Notes: generated from the letters alone by a model not told the origin. Counted from the stretch's first letter, positions 27,623 to 36,099 are shown. The stretch is 64,000 nucleotides of DNA from Thermaerobacillus caldiproteolyticus (GCF_013761245.1 NZ_JACDUT010000006.1:1-64000), one strand, 5' to 3'. Numbers and translations: made by a program.

Positions 27623-28570
27623 TTATTCCCTCCCTACAGAATGTTTTATAAACTGTTCCAATTCAGTTCGAGTAGGATACCCATCGCTATCCCCTGCCGA
27701 TTGAACGGCTAAAGCTCCAATCGCGTTCCCCCGCAAAACCGCTTCACGAACTGGAATCCCTTCAAGTAAACCACTGACTAGTCCCACAGCAAAACCATCA
27801 CCAGCTCCCACTGTATCTATTACTTTTGAAACTTTATAGCTGTTTACATATCCTTCTTCATTATGGGATTTGTAAAAAGCTCCCTCACTTCCTAATTTAA
27901 CAACCACAAGCTTTACTCCTCTTTCTAAATAAAAGGAAGCTATATCACTCGGTTGGGTGAATCCTGTTAAAAATTCTCCTTCTTGAATGCCTGGTAATAC
28001 GAAATCGCTTTCAAAAGCAATTTTATTTATTACTTTTCTCATTTCTTTGTGGGATTTCCACAAAGATGGCCTTAGATTAGGATCAAATGATACGGTCTTT
28101 CCTTCCATTTTCATAAATGATTGGACATGTTTTGCAAATTCTCTCATTGAGTTAGAAAGAGCTAATGGAATTCCTGTCATATGTAAATGTCTTGCTGATC
28201 GAAAATAAGCTTCATCAAAATCATCGATACTTAAATGACTAGCTGCTGAACCTTTTCGAAAATATTGTACTTCGGGATCGCCATTCATCACCTTCGATTT
28301 TAATTGAAACCCGGTTGGAAATTTCTTATCGATCATCACTTGATCGATATTCACGTTTTCCTGTTGTAAATGTTGGATAATATACTTTCCAAAAATATCA
28401 TCCCCTACTTTACTTACCCAGCCGCTTTTCAAACCCAATCTCGCAAATCCGATAGCTGTATTCACTTCCGCCCCGGCTAGCGATCGACTAAAACAACGAA
28501 CGCTATGAAGGGGGCCTACCTCATTTGCGATAAACATGACCATTGCTTCTCCAAATGTGACTACATCCAT
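27623..28570 (-). CDS. kdgK: 2-keto-3-deoxygluconate kinase-like PfkB kinase
   Basis: The 315-residue PfkB-family kinase starts V-V-T-F-G-E-A-M-V-M-F and has G-A-E-V-N-T-A-I-G-F-A-R-L-G (sugar site) and D-T-V-G-A-G-D-G-F-A-V-G (ATP anion hole and catalytic Asp). It would phosphorylate 2-keto-3-deoxygluconate to the substrate of the aldolase at 25605-26246. The function rests on that neighbour and on overall KdgK-type features, because many PfkB kinases look alike. AAAGGAG precedes ATG 28570, which overlaps the epimerase gene by ten bases. Confidence 0.88.
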   Translation of the reverse strand: MDVVTFGEAMVMFIANEVGPLHSVRCFSRSLAGAEVNTAIGFARLGLKSGWVSKVGDDIFGKYIIQHLQQENVNIDQVMIDKKFPTGFQLKSKVMNGDPEVQYFRKGSAASHLSIDDFDEAYFRSARHLHMTGIPLALSNSMREFAKHVQSFMKMEGKTVSFDPNLRPSLWKSHKEMRKVINKIAFESDFVLPGIQEGEFLTGFTQPSDIASFYLERGVKLVVVKLGSEGAFYKSHNEEGYVNSYKVSKVIDTVGAGDGFAVGLVSGLLEGIPVREAVLRGNAIGALAVQSAGDSDGYPTRTELEQFIKHSVGRE

Positions 28571-29340
28571 TTATTTACTCCTTTCTTTTTCTCTGATTTT
28601 CTGAAAATACTAATATAACGTTGTATCATTTGAGCGTTTTCTATTGGAAACTCTAATGCAACAGGTAAATCTTGTGAAAGCACATCCAAAATCCTTCTCC
28701 ATTCTGCTGATTCGTCTAGCGGCAACGGCAAAGTACTCCATTTTCCATTATCTATTTCCACATGTTTAAGGTGAACGTATTTGATAAACTTATAGAACTG
28801 ATGTAACGCATCATAAACATTTTCACCACTATATTTCCAGTTCCCGATATCAAATGTCATATTAACTGGTAGTTTATAAATGGAAGCGCTTTTAAAAAAA
28901 CAAAGCAAATGATGAATAGATCCTCCGCAAGAAGTCTGATCATTTTCCACCAGCAAATGGATTTCATTACCGTTTTCATATAACAGTTGTTTTAAATGAT
29001 GGATATCAGAGCGGTTTGGCTGATAAAAGCCTAATGACACTTTGATCAGCGTTGCCCCTAATTCTTTCGCTTCGTGTATAACGGAATTTAATTCTTCGTC
29101 ATTCAAAGCCCCACATCGTTTCCATAGGGGAATTGGTGCGGAATACACAATAAATAATCCATAGTCCATGATTATATTTTTTAACCTTGTCAAGGGATAA
29201 TCGTTTTGTGTAAGCAATTCTCTACGAATCTCCACACCATCTGCGCCCGTTTCCGAAATAATTGGAATAAAAAATTCCTGACCTTTTTCTATTACTCTCT
29301 CACTTTGGAAAACATTTAATGGTACGATAATTTTCCTCAT
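28561..29340 (-). CDS. Sugar (phosphate) isomerase/epimerase, AP-endonuclease 2 fold
   Basis: The 259-residue protein is a xylose-isomerase-like TIM barrel. Probable metal ligands are the glutamate in L-L-V-E-N-D, the aspartate in M-T-F-D-I-G-N-W, the histidine in V-H-L-K-H-V and the glutamate in V-A-L-E-F-P. Relatives interconvert ketoses, hydroxypyruvate-type compounds or L-xylulose phosphates. It is the first gene of the leftward operon, just downstream of the promoter/operator, and overlaps the kinase gene, so it probably acts on an intermediate of the same pathway. The substrate is not determined. Confidence 0.82.
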   Translation of the reverse strand: MRKIIVPLNVFQSERVIEKGQEFFIPIISETGADGVEIRRELLTQNDYPLTRLKNIIMDYGLFIVYSAPIPLWKRCGALNDEELNSVIHEAKELGATLIKVSLGFYQPNRSDIHHLKQLLYENGNEIHLLVENDQTSCGGSIHHLLCFFKSASIYKLPVNMTFDIGNWKYSGENVYDALHQFYKFIKYVHLKHVEIDNGKWSTLPLPLDESAEWRRILDVLSQDLPVALEFPIENAQMIQRYISIFRKSEKKKGVNKWM

Positions 29341-29364
29341 TTACAGCTCACCCCCTCTTCAAGC

Positions 29365-29403
29365 ATTTCTGTAAATCGATTTAGTAAATCGATTTACAGA
29401 AAT
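29365..29403 (-). promoter_or_regulatory. Perfect 19-bp inverted repeat: operator of the sugar-acid operon
   Basis: Positions 29365-29383 and 29385-29403 are exact reverse complements around a single G. The core is two adjacent copies of the palindrome TAAATCGATTTA, centres 13 bp apart, flanked by TTCTG and CAGAA. It starts inside the -10 region and extends over the transcription start. A repressor here would block initiation; the local LacI protein is the obvious candidate. Confidence 0.85.
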
Positions 29404-29430
29404 TATAACATCATGTAAGCGTTTTTTCAA
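29402..29430 (-). promoter_or_regulatory. Sigma-A promoter of the sugar-acid operon
   Basis: Read leftward: -35 TTGAAA (29430-29425), a 17-base spacer, -10 TATAAT (29407-29402). The spacer contains CGCTTACA, matching half of a catabolite-responsive element, but the other half is poor, so CcpA control is only possible. Confidence 0.75.
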
Positions 29431-29583
29431 TATGAATTATTTGAATAATCTATATTTTTTAAATCTATATTGTAATTCCAATTCAAAACACTCCGCTTTA
29501 CTTATTTAGTTGTCAGGTGGCAAAACCCCCTTTCTTTCATTCATTAAAAAAGAAAATGCAATCTGTTTAATTATTTGTACAAG

Positions 29584-29611
29584 AAAAAGCGGGCAAAAAT
29601 GCCCGCTTTTT
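29584..29611. terminator. Terminator of glnA
   Basis: AAAAAGCGGGC (29584-29594) pairs with GCCCGCTTTTT (29601-29611). The stem with built-in A and T runs works in both directions and lies immediately after the glnA stop at 29616. Confidence 0.9.
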
Positions 29612-29615
29612 GAAA

Positions 29616-30980
29616 TTAAAATTTAGATTGATAGTTTTCGATTTCCCAAGCATGCACAGCAGTACGGTAGCTGTTCCATTCTGCTCTTTTCATGGCGACG
29701 TATTCACCAAAAACGTGATCGCCAAGTGTTTTACGGCCGATCGTGCCGTTTTCGAACTCTTCAATCGCTGCTCCTAAGCTGGATGGAAGATTTTCGATAC
29801 CAAGATGTGCGCGACGCTCCTCTGTCATATGGAAAATATCTTCGTCAATTGGAGCCGGCGCTTGTAAGCCCTTTTCAATCCCCTCAAGGCCTGCGGCAGC
29901 AATGACTGCAAACGCTAAATATGGGTTCGCTGATGGGTCTGGACAGCGAAGCTCTACGCGTGTGGCCAAACCTCTTTTTGCCGGGATACGAATTAACGCT
30001 GAACGGTTAGAAGCCGACCACGCAATATAACAAGGAGCTTCATAACCCGGTACAAGACGTTTATAAGAGTTCACTAATGGGTTTGTAATAGCCGCAAAGC
30101 TTTTTACGTTCGCTATTAAGCCAGCAATAAATTGATACGCTGCTTCAGAAAGTTGATTTTCATCGCTAGGATCGAAGAATGCATTTTCACCATCTTTGAA
30201 TAATGACATGTTCACGTGCATACCAGAACCATTAATTCCGAATACAGGTTTTGGCATAAACGTTGCGTGCAAGCCGTATTTGCTTGCGATTGTTTTCACG
30301 ACCCATTTATACGTTGTCGCATTGTCGGCAGAGCCTAATGCGTCTGCATATTTAAAATTGATTTCATGTTGTCCCTCTGCAACTTCATGATGAGACGCTT
30401 CAATTGTAAAGCCCATTGCCTTTAATGCACGGTAAATTTCTAGACGAACACGCTCACCAAGGTCTTTAGGAGACGGTTCGAAGTATCCACCATTATCTTG
30501 CAGTTCTGTCGTAGGATTTCCGTTCTCGTCTGCTTTAAATAGGAAGAACTCCAACTCTGGACCAACAGAAATCGTGAATCCTTTTTCCGCTGCACGTTCA
30601 ACAGTTTTCTTTAATACGTTGCGAGGATCCCCTTCAAATAATGTTCCATCAGGATTTGTAACCGAGCAAAGAAAGCGAGCTTCAGCGTATCCTTCTTCTT
30701 CTGTCCACGGCAATACGGCAAACGTGTTTAAGTCAGGAAGAAGGTAGAGATCTGATTGGTTGATAGGAGAAAAACCTTTGATTGAAGAACCATCGAACAT
30801 GATTTTTCCTTCGACAACGTCGTCAAGCTGTTCCGCAGTAACCGTTACATGCTTTAAAATTCCTTCGATGTCGACAAATTGGAGATGTAAAAGTTCTACA
30901 TGTTTTTGTTTGATGATGTTTTTAATTTGTTCAAGGACCGCCACATCATGATTTACTTGAGAAGCAACCACTCTCGACAT
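29616..30980 (-). CDS. glnA: Type I glutamine synthetase, orphan paralog
   Basis: The 454-residue enzyme makes glutamine from glutamate, ammonia and ATP. Hallmarks are K-I-M-F-D-G-S-S-I, G-P-E-L-E-F-F-L-F, A-S-H-H-E-V-A-E-G-Q-H-E-I, G-S-G-M-H-V-N-M-S-L and N-S-Y-K-R-L-V-P-G-Y-E-A-P. There is no adenylylation-loop tyrosine insertion, so it is GSI-alpha-like. I chose ATG 30980, with GAGGT upstream, over a 49-residue longer frame. No glnR gene precedes it, unlike the main Bacillus glnRA operon, so it is a second copy. The residue matching B. subtilis Arg62 is Pro72 and Glu65 is Gln75, suggesting altered feedback and regulator contacts. Confidence 0.93.
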   Translation of the reverse strand: MSRVVASQVNHDVAVLEQIKNIIKQKHVELLHLQFVDIEGILKHVTVTAEQLDDVVEGKIMFDGSSIKGFSPINQSDLYLLPDLNTFAVLPWTEEEGYAEARFLCSVTNPDGTLFEGDPRNVLKKTVERAAEKGFTISVGPELEFFLFKADENGNPTTELQDNGGYFEPSPKDLGERVRLEIYRALKAMGFTIEASHHEVAEGQHEINFKYADALGSADNATTYKWVVKTIASKYGLHATFMPKPVFGINGSGMHVNMSLFKDGENAFFDPSDENQLSEAAYQFIAGLIANVKSFAAITNPLVNSYKRLVPGYEAPCYIAWSASNRSALIRIPAKRGLATRVELRCPDPSANPYLAFAVIAAAGLEGIEKGLQAPAPIDEDIFHMTEERRAHLGIENLPSSLGAAIEEFENGTIGRKTLGDHVFGEYVAMKRAEWNSYRTAVHAWEIENYQSKF

Positions 30981-31002
30981 GTCAGATAACCTCACATTCA
31001 AA

Positions 31003-31055
31003 TGTTTAGTTTTATAACATGAGTTTATTATATTGAAACATTCTTGTTTTGACAA
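31003..31055 (-). promoter_or_regulatory. glnA promoter with GlnR/TnrA-like box
   Basis: Read leftward: -35 TTGTCA (31055-31050), 17 bases, -10 TATAAT (31032-31027). Next to the predicted start lies TGTTTAGTTTTATAACA (31003-31019), which fits the GlnR/TnrA consensus TGTNANATTTTNTNACA at 11 of 13 fixed positions. A box at this place would repress. Confidence 0.7.
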
Positions 31056-31156
31056 TACCTTTTTTATAAATATTTCTGCATTTTTATAAGAAAACGTTTT
31101 CGTAATCTGTGCGTTTTTCTTTAGCATCTATGCGCCCCATCCCATATCTATAAATA

Positions 31157-31186
31157 AAAAGCGATGGTTTATAAACCATCGCTTTT
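31157..31186. terminator. Palindromic terminator-like hairpin
   Basis: AAAAGCGATGGTTTA pairs exactly with the following 15 bases (31157-31171 and 31172-31186). A and T runs lie on both sides, so it could act in either direction. It lies between glnA and the relic at 31395. Confidence 0.75.
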
Positions 31187-31394
31187 ATTTATAGATTGAC
31201 ATCTATTTATCCAACTCCGCTTTTTCTTGAATTATTTCAACATTTTTATACAAATAAGTTCTTCAATAATATGACTTGAAGATAAAAATACCCTACTATC
31301 AAAAGTAGATGGCATCTTGCTTGCACAGGAGCCCCCACCTCTGTACTCCGCCTTTCTTTGTATAATGAGGAAAAAGGAAAAACCGTTGATAAAG

Positions 31395-31670
31395 GACTCT
31401 TAGTCGTTCTTTGCCAACTCAGTGGCCGAAAGTCGAAAACGTTGAACATAGGTCGCGCGTCTGCTATAGGCGGAAAAGAAACGTACCGTCAGCAGACAAA
31501 GACCTCCGAAAAGAGCGGCTGTCTGATCATGTCTCTTCCAGTCCTGCCCTGATACATGGGGCAAGTAAAGTCAATAGTGCTTGGTGCGTTGGTACTGCTG
31601 GACACTCGCAAGCTCTCACTTCCAGTCGTTACGAAACTTCGACTGAGTAGGGAGTTGACAGCTAAGAAAA
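31395..31670 (+). mobile_element. Relic of a mobile-element end, copy B (IS200/IS605-like?)
   Basis: This is the partner of 12760-13030, in the same orientation, with the same ordered blocks; see that entry. Its 3' part can fold: CAGTCG and CGACTG flank an 11-base loop within CTCTCACTTC...AGTAGGGAG, followed by TTGACA. That resembles the right end of IS200/IS605-type elements. No transposase or TnpB frame is left. Overlapping open frames here lack ribosome sites and are not called genes. Confidence 0.5.
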
Positions 31671-31764
31671 GAAAAAGTCTGAACTATCATGCGTTTCATT
31701 CTGTTTGCCTCTACATCGAGTATAACATAATGAAAGCCGCTTCTTGAACGAGCGGCTTGTGACA

Positions 31765-32649
31765 TCATGAAGCCAAATCGTTGGATAATGGCGCTTTTCG
31801 ATGATTGCGAATCGCCCACCATACAGCGGCGGCCCAACCAAATACGATGATGGCATAGATAGGGGTATACCAATTTTCTGCAATTCCCCAAGCATGTAAC
31901 AATGTTCGCACATTCGTGAAGATGATAAGCCCACCAACGAGAACACCAAGCAAATGGGATGGCATGATTTTGACAAGCCATGCAGCGATAGGAGCGGCGA
32001 AGAGCCCTCCTAGCATGAGGGTTCCAACCCAAAACCAATTGACATCTTCCCATCCTAAGGAAATAAAGAATCCAAGTGTTGCCGAAACTGCTACGGCAAA
32101 CTCAGACGTATCAACAGTCCCTACTACTTTTCGTGCTTCTATTCCTTTTTTGGCAAGAAGAACAGGCGTAGCGATCGGTCCCCATCCTCCTCCGCCGGTC
32201 GCATCAAGGAAACCAGCCAATAAACCTAACGGAATCAACTGACTCTTTGACAGTTTTTGGGGCTGTTTTTGTTCTTGAGATGAATGAAGAAAAAGAAAAC
32301 GATATATGATGTAAAATCCAAGTGCTAATAGAAAAAGAGAAACGTACGGCTTAATCAAGTCTCCGGGAAGATTGCTTAAAAAACATGCCCCGACAAACGC
32401 TCCAATCGAGCCAGGAATAATAAGTTTCATCACCATCTCACGATCAACGTTCCCAAATTTTAAATGTGACGCACCAGAAGCTGCTGTTGTCGCAACCTCC
32501 GCTAAATGAACCGAAGCTGAAGCGACCGCCGGCGCGATCCCAAATGTAAGCAATAATGTCGTGGAAGTCACTCCATACGCCATCCCAAGTGAACCGTCAA
32601 TGAGTTGAGCAATAAATCCAATTATTACAAAAACCAACAGTTTTTTCAT
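31765..32649 (-). CDS. TSUP-family (TauE/SafE) anion exporter
   Basis: The 294-residue membrane protein has about eight hydrophobic helices in two related halves, each starting with the TSUP pattern: G-F-I-A-Q-L-I-D-G-S-L-G-M-A-Y-G near the N-terminus, and L-G-L-L-A-G-F-L-D-A-T-G-G-G-G-W-G-P in the middle. The family exports or imports sulfite, sulfonates or related organic anions. No sulfur-metabolism genes are adjacent, so the substrate is not fixed. A terminator at 32740-32779 separates it from the gene upstream. Confidence 0.9.
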   Translation of the reverse strand: MKKLLVFVIIGFIAQLIDGSLGMAYGVTSTTLLLTFGIAPAVASASVHLAEVATTAASGASHLKFGNVDREMVMKLIIPGSIGAFVGACFLSNLPGDLIKPYVSLFLLALGFYIIYRFLFLHSSQEQKQPQKLSKSQLIPLGLLAGFLDATGGGGWGPIATPVLLAKKGIEARKVVGTVDTSEFAVAVSATLGFFISLGWEDVNWFWVGTLMLGGLFAAPIAAWLVKIMPSHLLGVLVGGLIIFTNVRTLLHAWGIAENWYTPIYAIIVFGWAAAVWWAIRNHRKAPLSNDLAS

Positions 32650-32739
32650 CGTTCCAGTCCTCCAATTTTTTTACTGAATAACAAAAAAGTTTATTATTGT
32701 GTTTATTATCGCATTTATTCCTTGTGCCCCCCTCCATAA

Positions 32740-32779
32740 GAAAAAAAGGCATGAAATCGTTAATACGACTTCATGCCTT
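32740..32779 (-). terminator. Leftward terminator
   Basis: A 13-bp stem with one mismatch (32747-32759 with 32766-32778, AGGCATGAA core) is followed, reading leftward, by a run of at least seven T. It ends the broken mta-like gene. The gap 32650-32739 holds no gene. Confidence 0.85.
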
Positions 32780-32875
32780 CAGTTTGTCTGATCAGCATGC
32801 GTATATTTGAATTTTTTAATCATTTTATTAATTCTTACATTAATACCAACTAATCCTACTTGTCAAGTGTGTTTT

Positions 32876-33634
32876 TTAAATAAAAAGCAACTCACTATGA
32901 TGAGTGGCTGCTCTAGTGGGCGCGTTAATTCTTATGGCGATTGCAATAAATAGGCATGGCTCATGCAAAAAAGCAGTTAATCCTTTTTGATTCTGATCAA
33001 TATTTTGGGTAAAACGTTCATCACTTACATACCAATCAGCCATTCCACAGAAAATTTCGATGATGCAATCGTAAAAATAGTCGGTGAATAATTGTCTTAA
33101 TTCGTCAACCGCTTCCTGAGCTTGTGCATCTTCAGGTCCATACGCCATTCGAGCAATGATTCTCTGATAAATATGATTCTATTTTACTCTTCTTTTGAAT
33201 GCGTCCACGTTCGCTTCTCTACCTGCCCTCTTACTCCTTTTCTAATGTTCCTCGATTCCTCTCATATCGAAGCCTTCAAACATTTCGTTCCTCTCCATCT
33301 CTATTCCTCCTTCCATCGATTGAAGTGTTTTTTCCACCGTCTTGATCATTTCTTCGAGCCGCTCTGTCTTTTTGATAAGCATTCTTTATGGACTTGCAGC
33401 GCTTTTTTCTGACAAAGTGAGGACGGTCGAGAAGGTGTTTGATTTTTCGAAGGCGAAAGCCCATTTCCTTGAAAAAGAGAATTTGTTGTAATCACTAAAG
33501 ATTCCGCTTTGAATACAGGCGATAACCATACGCTATAACGTATCTAAGATGAGAAGTCCGATTTGATCATAATAATGCAATGTACGTACACTAATCCCTG
33601 ACATATCCGCTACTTCCTTGACTCGATACGGCAT
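32876..33634 (-). pseudogene. Broken Mta/TipA-type MerR regulator gene
   Basis: From ATG 33634 the text [23 protein letters not shown] begins a MerR DNA-binding domain very like B. subtilis Mta. The frame is lost at a stop about 33 codons in, then recognisable segments appear in shifted phases. The last part (33148-32876) is a TipAS drug-sensing domain with Y-G-P-E-D-A, Y-D-C-I-I-E-I-F-C-G-M-A and D-E-R-F-T-Q-N-I-D. Mta activates multidrug-transporter genes. At least two frame breaks make this nonfunctional. Confidence 0.85.
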
Positions 33635-33684
33635 TTCTTTGCCTGCAACTCGATAACATTACAGTTAATCCAAAACATAAAAAA

Positions 33685-33710
33685 AGTGTTTGGAACCATC
33701 CCCAAACACT
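33685..33710 (-). terminator. Terminator of the fetB-like gene
   Basis: AGTGTTTGG (33685-33693) pairs with CCAAACACT (33702-33710); leftward it is followed by TTTTTT. Confidence 0.85.
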
Positions 33711-33716
33711 CCATCG

Positions 33717-34442
33717 TTACGACAAGAGCTTGTTTTCATAGTATTCCTGAACATGATTCGTTTGATAAAACGCGCGGTAATTTAGGAGACAAACGATCAT
33801 TGATGAAATGGATGCAACAACAAGAAGCGTGAACACGATGAAAATTTGGTATTTGACAGCGGCAATCGGCTCTGCTCCAGCTAAAATCATTCCTGTCATC
33901 GTGCCGGGAATTTGCACAAGTCCCATTGTTTTTAATGTGTCGATCGTTGGGATCATGGCAATTTTAATGGCATGGCGCTTCATTTCTTTCTCCTTCTTGT
34001 CTTCCTCCTTTTTCATTGCTTCGAGTACGACACTCGCAGCGACCATCGCCGTCCCTGAAAACATGCCGGCAACAGGGATGATGTATTGCGCTTCAAATGG
34101 AATGATATGACAAATAAGCCATAAACCGATGGGAATTCCCACTGATACCATCATCCCAGAAAAAACAAGAAAAAATGTTCGTTTCATCTCAAGTCCCCGC
34201 TTCGATACATTGAGTGAAGCGATAACGATCATAACCAACACATATCCAGTAATGACATACCATCGTTCAAAAGAAAAAATGTATGATATACAATATCCCA
34301 ATAACAATAATTGAGCAAATCCCCTAAGTGATGACCAAAGAATTTCTTTTTCTAGTTTTAACGCTTGTTGATATGACACAATGATGGGCACAAAGATGAA
34401 CAATAAAACAGCTAGTAATGCTGTATATGGCACTTCTTTCAA
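33717..34442 (-). CDS. FetB/UPF0014-family ABC permease
   Basis: The roughly 241-residue membrane protein is a UPF0014 (FetB/YjkA) family permease with about seven helices. The cytoplasmic signature A-M-I-P-T-I-D-T-L-K-T-M-G-L-V-Q-I-P-G-T-M-T-G lies near residues 170-195, followed by I-L-A-G-A-E-P-I-A-A-V-K-Y-Q-I. E. coli FetAB exports iron. The ATPase partner FetA/YjkB is not next to it, so it must be encoded elsewhere. The start is unclear: GTG 34451 has its ribosome site too close, while TTG 34442 lies six bases after AAAGGGTG and is preferred. Confidence 0.87.
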   Translation of the reverse strand: MKEVPYTALLAVLLFIFVPIIVSYQQALKLEKEILWSSLRGFAQLLLLGYCISYIFSFERWYVITGYVLVMIVIASLNVSKRGLEMKRTFFLVFSGMMVSVGIPIGLWLICHIIPFEAQYIIPVAGMFSGTAMVAASVVLEAMKKEEDKKEKEMKRHAIKIAMIPTIDTLKTMGLVQIPGTMTGMILAGAEPIAAVKYQIFIVFTLLVVASISSMIVCLLNYRAFYQTNHVQEYYENKLLS

Positions 34443-34478
34443 TGAGAACACCCTTTCTTTTGAGACAACATCATGAGT

Positions 34479-34967
34479 TCAATATCGTTGTAAAATGAGC
34501 GGTAGACCGATTTTTTCCATTCCTCTTATTCCTTTATCTTGAAATCTCGATTTCTCATATAACTTATTTGTTTCATTGACAGCCAAAACAATCTCGTTGA
34601 TGTTTGGGAAATGCTTCATCACAAACGCAGTGAGAAGATGAAAGGCTCGTTTTGTGCATCGTTTTCCTTGGTGAATCAAATTAACAGAAAATGCTCGGAT
34701 TAACATCGTGTTACGATTATTCGTAAAAGAGGCAATGTTTTTCCCTTCATGTAAAACAAAAAAGCCAACCGTCGTATCTCTATAGAGGATAACAACAGGA
34801 TGACGATATGGATCTCGTACTGACAAATCAATGACTCCAGATAGTTAGAGCGGTAAACTTGGCTTTTCCTTTTGTAAGATCAAACGTCTGTAAAACAGCA
34901 CATGTCCAGGCTGATAAAAACAAAGTTATACCACCGATAAGTTGCTCTCGGTTTTAGGCGTTATCAT
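34479..34967 (-). pseudogene. Broken GNAT acetyltransferase gene
   Basis: The open part (34826-34479) encodes the C-terminal two thirds of a GNAT enzyme: H-P-V-V-I-L-Y-R-D-T-T-V-G-F-F-V-L-H, then L-I-R-A-F-S-V-N (beta-4), the acetyl-CoA loop region in degenerate form (H-Q-G-K-R-C-T-K-R-A), and E-I-V-L-A-V-N-E-T-N. Upstream, another phase gives L-Q-T-F-D-L-T-K-G-K-A-K-F-T-A-L, the usual N-terminal motif of this subfamily. The two are joined by a frameshift with stops around 34840-34860. ATG 34967 with AAAGGAG may be the original start. Confidence 0.7.
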
Positions 34968-35096
34968 CTTACTGTCAACTCCTTTTTAATGGATGATAAG
35001 ACTATTTTATACAATTCTCTTATTTTTTGGAATGATTTGTTCTATTTACAAGAATAGAATGGGAACTGTCTGCAAATGACCGTTCTCTTAGCGCCA

Positions 35097-35492
35097 TTAT
35101 GATTTTTCTTTGCGATCTTTCCTCCATGAACCTGATGGAATGAGAGGAAGGTGTGCTGCTTGATCAGCTGGATATACGTATACGTATCCTTCGATATCTT
35201 GTTCGCTATCTTTGATCCAAATTCGCTCGTATTCGTTATGATGTCCGCCTTCTTCATAGTCTTCGAATTCATCCATTCGCTTCAATCCTTCTTCTGTAAC
35301 GGTAAGCCATTCACCGATCACCTCATATCCATCTCCGCTCACAACCAGTGCAGGATATGCTCCCACGTCATAAAGCCAGCCTTTTACTTTCCCCGGTTGT
35401 ACCTTGCGTAAATAAGGTGCGACAATATGATGGTTTTCTTCGCCCACTAATAATGTCCCATAAACAAATACTTGATACATTCGCTCACCCAT
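35097..35492 (-). CDS. Gamma-glutamylcyclotransferase-fold protein
   Basis: The 131-residue protein has the GGCT/AIG2 fold: V-F-V-Y-G-T-L-L at the N-terminus (the YGxL loop), G-W-L-Y-D-V-G-A-Y-P-A-L-V in the middle, and E-G-L-K-R-M-D-E-F-E-D-Y-E with the probable catalytic glutamate, followed by Y-E-R-I. Such enzymes release 5-oxoproline from gamma-glutamyl amines or act in antibiotic-side-chain removal. I chose ATG 35492, seven bases after GGAGGG. The substrate is unknown and the gene is alone. Confidence 0.85.
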   Translation of the reverse strand: MGERMYQVFVYGTLLVGEENHHIVAPYLRKVQPGKVKGWLYDVGAYPALVVSGDGYEVIGEWLTVTEEGLKRMDEFEDYEEGGHHNEYERIWIKDSEQDIEGYVYVYPADQAAHLPLIPSGSWRKDRKEKS

Positions 35493-35782
35493 GCAATGTC
35501 CCTCCATTTTTTATGACTATATAATCAAAATAACGAAAAACGTAAAACAATGGAAGCCCTGCCTCTCTTCCATCCTTACAGCTCCGAGGCTGCGCCGTTG
35601 TGAATTCGTTTTTCGCCATAAGAAAAAACAAATGCAAAATGTCTAACCGTGATGGGCAAATGTTTTTCATCCGCGGAAATGCTTGGAGAGACTAGTGCAG
35701 CAGATGATAAGGCTAGGATGTTTTCTGTTAAAAAAAAGTGATACCGCCAAAAGCGATATCACCTTCCGTGTTTCCTCATTCC

Positions 35783-35983
35783 TTATGCTTTTTGTACATT
35801 AGTAGCTTGGGGACCGCGGTTTCCGTCGATGATATCAAACGTGACCTTTTGTCCTTCTTCTAATGTTTTAAACCCATCTCCTTGAATCGCTGTGAAATGG
35901 ACAAACACATCTCCGCCATTATCCACTTCAATAAATCCATATCCTTTTTCTGCGTTAAACCATTTTACTTTTCCTGTGTTCAT
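35783..35983 (-). CDS. Cold-shock protein (CspB/CspC/CspD type)
   Basis: This 66-residue protein is a complete cold-shock domain, a single-stranded RNA/DNA-binding beta barrel that melts mRNA structure. RNP1 K-G-Y-G-F-I-E and RNP2 V-F-V-H-F are intact, with K-V-K-W-F-N before and R-G-P-Q-A-T-N-V near the end. GGAGGAATCACG precedes ATG 35983; the longer frame upstream is leader sequence. The predicted promoter lies about 170 bases upstream, and the leader contains a terminator-like hairpin, so expression is probably controlled after initiation. Confidence 0.95.
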   Translation of the reverse strand: MNTGKVKWFNAEKGYGFIEVDNGGDVFVHFTAIQGDGFKTLEEGQKVTFDIIDGNRGPQATNVQKA

Positions 35984-36036
35984 CGTGATTCCTCCAAAAC
36001 AAATTTTGACCATCGTTCCATTACTCATTGTGAAAC

Positions 36037-36099
36037 AAAAAAGCCGTACCCGCATGGAGAAAGGCCATAAGAGGGCCTGCACTTTCCATGAGGCACGAC
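36037..36099 (-). promoter_or_regulatory. Terminator-like hairpin in the csp leader
   Basis: Read leftward, bases 36099-36085 pair with 36058-36043 (one bulge, several G-U pairs) around an inner AGGCC/GGCCT hairpin, and TTTTTT follows at 36042-36037. It lies downstream of the predicted csp promoter and 50 bases upstream of the csp start. It looks like a conditional terminator, though it might instead end the transcript of the upstream thioredoxin gene. Confidence 0.65.

Noticed and set aside
29408-29424. Catabolite-responsive element in the sugar operon promoter
   Set aside because: Only the right half (CGCTTACA) fits; the left half has at least two mismatches to the invariant TG, so it is not listed as a site.
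30981-31127. N-terminal extension of glutamine synthetase by 49 residues
   Set aside because: The extra residues have no counterpart in type I synthetases and cover the promoter and GlnR/TnrA-like box; ATG 30980 has its own ribosome site.
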